A stretch of DNA of 29,169 bases from Fontibacterium universale (GTDB taxonomy: Bacteria; Pseudomonadota; Alphaproteobacteria; Pelagibacterales; Pelagibacteraceae). Below the pieces are notes generated by a model that was not told where the DNA came from, did no database searches, and saw nothing but the letters and a program-made list of their open reading frames with translations. A program made the position numbers and the translations under genes. The DNA is taken from assembly GCA_965236175.1 (NCBI GenBank), contig CBDEAT010000009.1, positions 1-29,169 on the forward strand, given 5' to 3'. The stretch's first letter is position 1. Every line of letters starts with the position of its first letter. Positions 24,143 to 29,169 of the stretch are shown piece by piece.

Positions 24143-25291
24143 TTATTTAAATAATTTTGTAAGAATTATAGGAATTTGTTCTTTAAAGGCAAAGAACCCT
24201 TTATTTGCAAATTGAAAGCAATATTGATCATAGTCCCTTGCTAAATAGGTAATTTTAACTTCATTTTTTATTTTGCTTATCAAATCGTTTTCATAGCCAC
24301 AGGTTAAATAAGGCATCACTATATTTTTTATATTTTTCTCACTAATTATTTTTAAAAGATCCTGTTTATTTTTTATAATAGTGGTGGAATTAAAATTAAC
24401 TTTAATAAAATCTACAATTTCTTGATTAATAATTTTTTTAAAATCTAAAACTTTTTTTGTGTAATTTTCTTTTTCTAAAACATCATTAAAATCAAAAAGT
24501 GCATAATGATTAAATGAATCCTTAAATTTTAATAAAAATGAACTATCTAAATTGTGGATGAGGAATAATGAATGGGCTTTATCTATTGTATCAAAATGAA
24601 TGGGCTGAATAGGAAAATTTTCATTTTCAAAGATTGGACTTGCATTTTCATTCAGTTTTAAATTTTCATATTTCTTTTTTGAAAACTTATTAATATTCCA
24701 ACTCGTTGCAAGATAGTGTTTGCCTTTTGTTTGTAGTCCCGCAACCCAGCGCCAACTTAATGTATTCGATGCCGCATCGCCATCAGTTAAATGTTTTAGG
24801 AAAAAATCAGCCCCGAGTTGCCAGGGTAGTTTTAAAGTAAAGATCCAAATACTTGCAAACCACATTCTTGCATGATTATGTAAATAGCCTGTCTCCTTTA
24901 ATTCTTGAACCCAATCATTAAAACATTCAATGGGGGTTAGGGCATTAATTGCATTTTGGTAATTAATATTTTTTTTAGTTTCTGCTAATTTTATTAAATC
25001 TTCTCTATAAACTTGCCAAACTTTTGGTCTAAGTTCTAACCAGCCCTTCCAATAGGTCCGCCAAAATACTTCTTGGATAAATTTTTCAACTTTCACATAA
25101 GAATATTTTGATCTTGCTGCTTGGATAACTTCTTGTTCATCAATAATTCTATGAGTGATATATTTTGATAAACAGCTCGTATTGTCTCGCAGCTTTGGAC
25201 CATTATCAAAATTTCTATCCCTTGCGTAATGGCTTAGAAAATTATCTGAAAAATCATTAAGATTTTTTAATGCCTGTTCTCTTATTTTCAT
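24143..25291 (-). CDS. photolyase/cryptochrome-like protein, FAD domain first
   Basis: 382 residues. Unlike classical photolyases, which start with an alpha/beta antenna domain, this protein begins directly with the helical FAD-binding domain: SHYARDRNFD...SCLSKYITH, VEKFIQEVFWRTYWKGWLE, LHNHARMWFASIWIF, and LTDGDAASNTLSWRWVAGLQ (the family's DGDxAxNxxxWxW-AG). The last ~160 residues look alpha/beta (HSLFLIHNLDSS, IKNIVMPYLTCGYE, ITYLARDYDQYCFQFANKGFFAFKEQIP) and resemble the N-terminal antenna domain's end, so the protein may be circularly permuted. DNA repair by light is likely but untested; a light sensor is the alternative. Confidence 0.75.
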   Translation of the reverse strand: MKIREQALKNLNDFSDNFLSHYARDRNFDNGPKLRDNTSCLSKYITHRIIDEQEVIQAARSKYSYVKVEKFIQEVFWRTYWKGWLELRPKVWQVYREDLIKLAETKKNINYQNAINALTPIECFNDWVQELKETGYLHNHARMWFASIWIFTLKLPWQLGADFFLKHLTDGDAASNTLSWRWVAGLQTKGKHYLATSWNINKFSKKKYENLKLNENASPIFENENFPIQPIHFDTIDKAHSLFLIHNLDSSFLLKFKDSFNHYALFDFNDVLEKENYTKKVLDFKKIINQEIVDFIKVNFNSTTIIKNKQDLLKIISEKNIKNIVMPYLTCGYENDLISKIKNEVKITYLARDYDQYCFQFANKGFFAFKEQIPIILTKLFK

Positions 25292-25383
25292 AGGTACTTT
25301 AAGTATTATGCTAGTTTACAAAACAAAATCAAACACTTCAGCTATTGTAGCAATAAGTCATTAAACCGATATAAAGACTTTTT

Positions 25384-26127
25384 ATGAAAATAGTCTTAAT
25401 CGTTGGCAGCGCACCCGATGCTGTAAGAGTTAAATCCTTTGATCCTTGTTTATTTAATCAATGTGTTGCAATTAATAATGCTTGGCAGTTAAAGAAGAAT
25501 TGGGATTACATTATTTATCCAGAAGATTTTCCAGTGAAAAATCAGCCCACGCATAAAAATCATAATGCACAATTAATAACTGCAAAAGAATATGTGCCCA
25601 CACAAAATAATTATGGCGGCTTTGTCTATGCAGGAGCCACCATGGCCTTTACCGCAGGTTACTGGGCATTAGATAAATTAAAACCTAATGTGATTGCCTA
25701 TTTAGGTTGCGATATGATTTATTCAAAAAGTTCAAAAGGGGTTAATCATTTTTATGGCAAAGGCGCAGCCGATCCTTTACGGAATGATATTACTTTACAA
25801 TCTTTAGAGGCAAAATCAGCACGGTTAATGGCATTTGCAAAACTTCATAACTGCGCCATGGTAAATTTATCCAAACAACCCAAATCAAGATTATTATTTC
25901 CAAGAATAAGTATTGAGCAAATATCTTCCAAAGAAAGTTTGGCTAAATTTTTAAAGAAAAATAAATTTCAATTAAACTCCAGCGCTTTTAAACAAGTACT
26001 AAAAACTGAAAAAAAATTAGGTTATATGGTTCGCTCCGGTAGATATTGGGAAGTGATTAAAAAATTTGATCCACTAAAATTAAGTGAAATTGATCAATTG
26101 TGGCTTAAGACACCTTTGTACATTTAA
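25384..26127 (+). CDS. conserved protein, possibly glycosyltransferase-like (DUF115/GT42-like)
   Basis: 247 residues with no signal peptide or membrane segment. The start KIVLIVGSAPDAVRV and CVAINNAWQLKKNWDYIIYPED is a Rossmann-like nucleotide-binding pattern seen in DUF115 proteins and sialyltransferase-type enzymes, where Gly-Ser-Ala-Pro replaces the usual Gly-x-Gly-Pro-Ser. Further blocks: YLGCDMIYSKSSKGVNHFYG and ADPLRNDITLQSLEAKSARL. I suspect transfer of a sugar to a surface glycan, but I do not recognise the family firmly. Divergent from the photolyase-like gene with 92 bases between starts. Confidence 0.6.
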   Translation: MKIVLIVGSAPDAVRVKSFDPCLFNQCVAINNAWQLKKNWDYIIYPEDFPVKNQPTHKNHNAQLITAKEYVPTQNNYGGFVYAGATMAFTAGYWALDKLKPNVIAYLGCDMIYSKSSKGVNHFYGKGAADPLRNDITLQSLEAKSARLMAFAKLHNCAMVNLSKQPKSRLLFPRISIEQISSKESLAKFLKKNKFQLNSSAFKQVLKTEKKLGYMVRSGRYWEVIKKFDPLKLSEIDQLWLKTPLYI

Positions 26128-26158
26128 TTAAATATATTATTATTCAATCAAAAAATAA

Positions 26159-26233
26159 GGGTAACTAGTTCAGTGGTAGAACACTTCCTCGACACGGAAG
26201 GGGTGGTAAGTTCGATTCTTACGTTACCCACCA
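26159..26233 (+). tRNA. tRNA-Val (anticodon GAC)
   Basis: 75 bases with encoded CCA. Acceptor GGGTAAC / GTTACCC, D-stem GTTC / GAAC, anticodon stem CTTCC / GGAAG, 5-base variable loop, T-stem GTAAG / CTTAC with loop TTCGATT. The anticodon loop is TCGACAC, giving GAC (valine codons GTC and GTT). Base 33, nearly always T, reads C here. Confidence 0.93.
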
Positions 26234-26285
26234 ATTCTTTAAATTTTACCTACTTAATAAATATTTTACTTAGTATATAAATTGA

Positions 26286-26393
26286 ATGATGAATGATTGG
26301 TATATGTACTTAATTTACGGATTTGCAATTGGCTTTACTATTTATTTAGCTGATAAATATATATTTCATATTTTACACACCTTTATTAAATGA
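26286..26393 (+). CDS. 35-residue single-helix membrane protein
   Basis: MMNDWYMYLIYGFAIGFTIY is a short polar head followed by one hydrophobic helix, then LADKYIFHILHTFIK. Its TGA overlaps the next ATG (ATGA at 26390-26393), the mark of translational coupling. The chain of three coupled genes starts here, 52 bases after the tRNA. No family known to me. Confidence 0.5.
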   Translation: MMNDWYMYLIYGFAIGFTIYLADKYIFHILHTFIK

Positions 26394-26657
26394 ACATCGA
26401 GCTGATCGTAACCATCATTCTTGCAATGATTTCATCCTTGTTGCCAACGGTTTATAGAAAAATTACGGATAGCGCTCATATTGCAAACCCATATATTATT
26501 GTAGCAGCTGTAATTTTGGGAACTCTTTCAGCTTGCTGTTGTTTATTCTTTAATTGCACTTGGATTGCTTGGAACTTTATACTACTTCGTTGTTTATATC
26601 TTTATCCTAGGCTCTATTTTCCTCACTCAATACTTAGTAAAACTTAATTCAAAATGA
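26390..26657 (+). CDS. small multi-helix membrane protein, one-base frame break
   Basis: Two or three membrane helices: ELIVTIILAMISSLLPTVYR, then SAHIANPYIIVAAVILGTL. As written, the frame then turns into a Cys/Trp-rich tail ending at 26647. Removing one T near 26525-26530 continues instead as QLAVVYSLIALGLLGTLYYF and FILGSIFLTQYLVKLNSK, a much better membrane sequence. It stops at 26657, making an ATGA overlap with the next gene. 268 bases equals 89 codons plus one. Function unknown. Confidence 0.6.
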
Positions 26658-27047
26658 GGCGTTTTTTTATTATTACATTCATCACTTTGTTTTTTGCAAA
26701 TACTATCAAAGGCAGAAATGATTAACTTTAATTGTAATTTTAAAGAAGGGGGTCAGAGCGAAGGTGGCAAAGATTATCCTGCAAAAAAGATGCAAGCTTT
26801 AAAGATTACTTTAGATAAAGATAAAAAATTAGTTAAAGACAACAAACGCCAATTTGATCCTTATACTGAAGATAAAGATACCATCCATTGGACACACAAT
26901 TGGACTGAATGGTCAGATAAGTACTCATTTAATCTTACAAACAATCATCTTGAAGTAAGTGGTGTAAATAAAACTCCAGGCTGGACTAAAAATTATCATT
27001 ACACCTGCGCTAAGTTTGAAAAGAAACCTGGCAAAGATAATAAATAA
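26654..27047 (+). CDS. secreted protein of unknown function, one-base frame break
   Basis: Starts at the ATG of the ATGA overlap. MRRFFIITFITLF is followed, after dropping one T from the run of six near 26690, by LQILSKA and then EMINFNCNFKEGG: a signal peptide with cleavage after SKA. The mature part is hydrophilic and Lys/Trp-rich (TIHWTHNWTEWSDKYSF) with two Cys (NFNCNF, HYTCAKF) that can form a disulfide. 394 bases equals 131 codons plus one. Family unknown; translational coupling with two membrane proteins suggests one envelope complex. Confidence 0.62.
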
Positions 27048-27085
27048 TTAAAAATATATATTTAATTAAGCCAATAATACTTATG

Positions 27086-27663
27086 TTAAAGGGAATTAAT
27101 TTTCTCTTTTATTTTTTCAATCTTTTGTGGATCTCTATTTAAACTATCTGCAGCAATGACTTCAATATCTTTAACTCCTAAAAAACTAAGTCCTTGTTTT
27201 AACCAAGGAGTGCAAAAATCCATATTACTGTTTACAGGAACTCCGCCTGAGACAATCAGAAGATAAGCTTTTTTAATGTTAACTGTTATTCCAACAGGAC
27301 CTTGTATCGGTGTACTTAAATGTCTCCTCATTTCTTGCAACTAAATCAAACCAAGTCTTAAGGGAAGCAGGAGGTCCAAAGTTATAAATAGGCGCTGATA
27401 TCACTAAGGTATCGCAGCCTTTAAATTCTTTTATTAATTCATCTGATATTTTAAATAGCTTTTTATCAGCCTCGGTTCTTTCATTTTCTGGAATAATAAA
27501 TCCTGACCCTTTAATGCCTGATACAAGCGGAAGACCTGTAGATACATCTCTATAAGCAACAGTATCACCAGATTTTTTAAGCTTCTCAACTAATAATTTT
27601 GCAAGACTTTTTGATACAGACTCTGATTTTCGTAGCACTTGAATCGATGTGGTAGATTTTCAT
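27086..27663 (-). CDS. azoR: FMN-dependent NADH-azoreductase, two one-base frame breaks
   Basis: Flavodoxin-fold azoreductase. The ATG at 27663 opens with MKIYHIDSS; skipping one base at ~27637 continues LRKSESVSKSLAKLLVEKLK, matching the family's HIDSSxR start. Then LVISAPIYNFGPPASLKTWFDLVAR (FMN site) and, after a second skip at 27302-27303, FKYTDTGPVGI and KAYLLIVSGGVPVNSNMDF, CTPWLKQGLSFLGV. Repaired length about 191 residues, close to the usual 200. Reduces quinones and azo compounds with NADH as a detoxifying enzyme. Confidence 0.85.
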
Positions 27664-27788
27664 TTGATCCAACTAATTATTATTTAATAATCTATTGTCA
27701 ACTCTCTATAGAATGACAACTATTAGCATGGATAAAACCATGACTTTTTTCAATAAGTATTTAAAGTAATTTTTTAAAAAAAAAGAGA

Positions 27789-28172
27789 TTATTTTTTCTT
27801 TTTATCCATCACAATTGCTACGTGATCTGGATATTTCCACATAGCTCCAGTTATCATATCTGTAATTCCAAGATCGATTGCAATACCAATAACACCTGCT
27901 GTTTGTGCAGTAGATACTATTCGTGTTGTACTTGGTTCATAATTATCAGCAGAACAAGAAGCTATTAAATCTCCAGCTCCTTTTGAAACTTGTAATAAAT
28001 TTGATTTACCAGAAACAGTACCAACTGTTGCATTATCTTTATTAACGATTGAACACTTTGCTTCAATAGGATCTATTGAAAATGAAATTACTTGGTTTGT
28101 ACCTTGAGTGATAGAAGCACAGTTAGCTAGACCTAGAGATAAAGTAATTATTAATAAAGTTTTTAAATTCAT
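27789..28172 (-). CDS. outer-membrane lipoprotein of unknown function
   Basis: 127 residues with signal peptide and lipobox LANC (Cys18). The mature part starts ASITQGTNQVISFSIDP, then IEAKCSIVNKD, DLIASCSADNYEPS, GVIGIAIDLGITDMITGAMWKYPDHVAIVM. Similar small lipoproteins (xCAS-ITxGTxQ... YPDxV) are common in proteobacteria with no assigned function. Two further Cys may pair. Probably in one operon with the upstream small secreted-protein genes (28202-28675). Confidence 0.78.
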   Translation of the reverse strand: MNLKTLLIITLSLGLANCASITQGTNQVISFSIDPIEAKCSIVNKDNATVGTVSGKSNLLQVSKGAGDLIASCSADNYEPSTTRIVSTAQTAGVIGIAIDLGITDMITGAMWKYPDHVAIVMDKKKK

Positions 28173-28201
28173 ATTATTTAGCTTACGTTAATCTCATCAA
28201 G

Positions 28202-28447
28202 TTAACAGCCTAATGTGTATGCAGAACACGTTCCTTTATGAGTATTTGTTCCGCTTTGTCCTGTATATGGGTTTGAATTTCCTGAAGTGCTCCAATTGTC
28301 ATTTTTATATTCATTTGGAGATGAACGATAATGTGGCTGAACGTACGTTCCATTATCTTTGGTGTAGCCTCTAACTGCTACATCTCTAGCCTCAACTGAA
28401 TTTAGTGATAACAAGATAAAAAAAATAGTGACAAATAAACTTTTCAT
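28202..28447 (-). CDS. small secreted protein with PHYRSSP motif
   Basis: 81 residues: signal peptide (~1-20, ending VEA) and a short mature region RDVAVRGYTKDNGTYVQPHY-RSSPNEYKNDNWSTSGNSNPYTGQSG, then a Cys pair (GTCSAYTLGC). I know this kind of sequence (VxGYxxxxGTYVxPHxRSxPxxxxxNNWSxxGNxNPYTG) as a widespread small periplasmic family without known function, often seen near phage or envelope genes. Confidence 0.72.
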   Translation of the reverse strand: MKSLFVTIFFILLSLNSVEARDVAVRGYTKDNGTYVQPHYRSSPNEYKNDNWSTSGNSNPYTGQSGTNTHKGTCSAYTLGC

Positions 28448-28453
28448 ATTGAA

Positions 28454-28675
28454 TTATTGATAACAACCTAAAAATTTAGACCCGTAAGGTAAATTATATT
28501 TTGCAGATTCGCATTGAATTTTATTATTAAAAGGACCAATTGATTTCTTTAAATTTCCATTTTGCTCTTGGTAAATTAAATACCATTTGGCATTTAAATT
28601 ACCTTGAGCAAAAGAAAATGAAGTAAAAATAAATAATTTAACAATTATAAAGAAAATTATTTTTTTTATTTTCAT
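28454..28675 (-). CDS. small secreted protein
   Basis: 73 residues: a long basic-hydrophobic signal peptide (~1-23, ending SFA), then a compact domain with AKWYLIYQEQNGNLKKSIGP, two Cys (IQCESAKYN, FLGCYQ) likely disulfide-bonded. Looks like a small periplasmic or surface domain; family not recognised. Six bases before the gene ending at 28447's start, so same operon. Confidence 0.6.
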   Translation of the reverse strand: MKIKKIIFFIIVKLFIFTSFSFAQGNLNAKWYLIYQEQNGNLKKSIGPFNNKIQCESAKYNLPYGSKFLGCYQ

Positions 28676-28684
28676 GCTTATTTA

Positions 28685-29169
28685 TTAAAATGCTAACTTT
28701 ACTCCTACTTCGTAGGTAACGTTATGAGGTTCTGAGCCTGTCGTGATCCATCTTGAACCCGTGGAAATATTTGTTGTAGAATCATCAATGTTCCAATACT
28801 TTGCAAATATTTCCCAATTAGATTCTTTAGGAGTATAAGATAAATCTAAGCCCCATCCATTTTTTTGTTTATTTTCAAGATCAGCATAACCACCGCCATT
28901 AATACTCATCTGAGAAAGATATGATGTTTGTTTTCCCTCAATTAAATAATTAAACTGAAATTTTGCAGCAGAACCATCTTTATTATTTAAAATATATCCA
29001 ACCGGAATATATAGTAATTGATTTAGACGGTCGTAACCTCCAGCACCACCATCGCTTAAATAATCATAAAGATGTCGGTATCCTAAACCTAGATAAAAAT
29101 TTTCTGGTAAAGGATATACTGCTTCTCCCTGAATTTTCCAATAATTATGCGTATGAGTTCCCGCGCCTG
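28685..29169 (-). CDS. outer-membrane beta-barrel protein, 3' part only
   Basis: The frame is open from the stop at 28685 to the window edge (about 161 codons) and its start lies outside. Alternating aromatic/polar strands (NYWKIQGEAVYPLPENFYLG, AAKFQFNYLIEGKQTSYLS, GWGLDLSYTPKESNWEIFAK) and the C-terminal Phe after YEVGVKLAF are those of an outer-membrane barrel inserted by BamA. Substrate or role cannot be told from this part. Confidence 0.75.
   Translation of the reverse strand, partial: GAGTHTHNYWKIQGEAVYPLPENFYLGLGYRHLYDYLSDGGAGGYDRLNQLLYIPVGYILNNKDGSAAKFQFNYLIEGKQTSYLSQMSINGGGYADLENKQKNGWGLDLSYTPKESNWEIFAKYWNIDDSTTNISTGSRWITTGSEPHNVTYEVGVKLAF

Noticed and set aside
27721..27788. Small hairpin CATGG-ATAAAA-CCATG followed by T6
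   Set aside because: The T-run is on the plus strand, where no gene precedes it; the neighbouring genes run on the minus strand, so a terminator role is unsupported.
1..29169. Mobile element, prophage or CRISPR
   Set aside because: No transposase, integrase or Cas-like frame, no terminal repeats and no regularly spaced repeats were found; the single tRNA has no integrase or repeated 3' end nearby.

Overview
The window is AT-rich (roughly 30% GC by eye) and gene-dense, with very short spacers. The gene content (chaperone-usher pili with spore-coat-U subunits, DUF3147, DUF2905, PsiE, a serine-glyoxylate-type aminotransferase, an alphaproteobacterial-looking tRNA-Val) suggests a free-living, rather streamlined alphaproteobacterium, perhaps SAR11/Pelagibacterales or a neighbouring AT-rich lineage. 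The taxonomic call is an inference. I see no phage, insertion sequence, CRISPR array or rRNA.

Layout. 1-5.4 kb: a small membrane protein, then a leftward pilus operon (pilin, chaperone, usher, tip-like subunit) ending with a LuxR-type regulator whose receiver lacks its phospho-acceptor. 5.4-8.5 kb: an arsenate reductase/aquaporin pair that overlaps, a membrane protein with a His-rich tail, and a secreted hydrolase overlapping a D-Ala-D-Ala carboxypeptidase/endopeptidase. 8.5-14 kb: a structured non-coding stretch, a Cys-pair protein, small envelope proteins, phosphofructokinase, two winged-helix paralogues, DUF2905 and pyruvate kinase. 14-20 kb: an ATP-grasp ligase, PspC, asparaginase, aminotransferase, a DCC protein and catalase-peroxidase KatG. 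20-24 kb: a Lys-rich protein, CorA, two long non-coding stretches with strong RNA structure, a CBS-domain protein, PsiE, very small membrane proteins and a quinone reductase. 24-29 kb: a photolyase-like protein with domains in unusual order, an unidentified conserved protein, tRNA-Val(GAC), a three-gene chain with ATGA overlaps, an azoreductase, a cluster of small secreted proteins, and an outer-membrane barrel cut by the window end.

Two things stand out. First, 11 genes are broken at 13 places, and every break is repaired by removing (or skipping) exactly one base; I found none needing an added base. The repaired genes have family-typical lengths and in several cases reveal start/stop overlaps with neighbours. 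This is most likely insertion-type sequencing error, but the one-directional pattern is worth testing against reads. I annotate these as single genes. Second, bases 22179-22374, in front of the CBS-domain gene, hold a promoter-like pair, a strong Shine-Dalgarno with an 8-codon ORF, an H-type pseudoknot and an intrinsic-terminator hairpin. The pseudoknot's 3' strand (AGGTCC) is complementary both to the pseudoknot loop and to the terminator loop. That is the logic of a cis-acting switch, and I cannot assign it to a known family.
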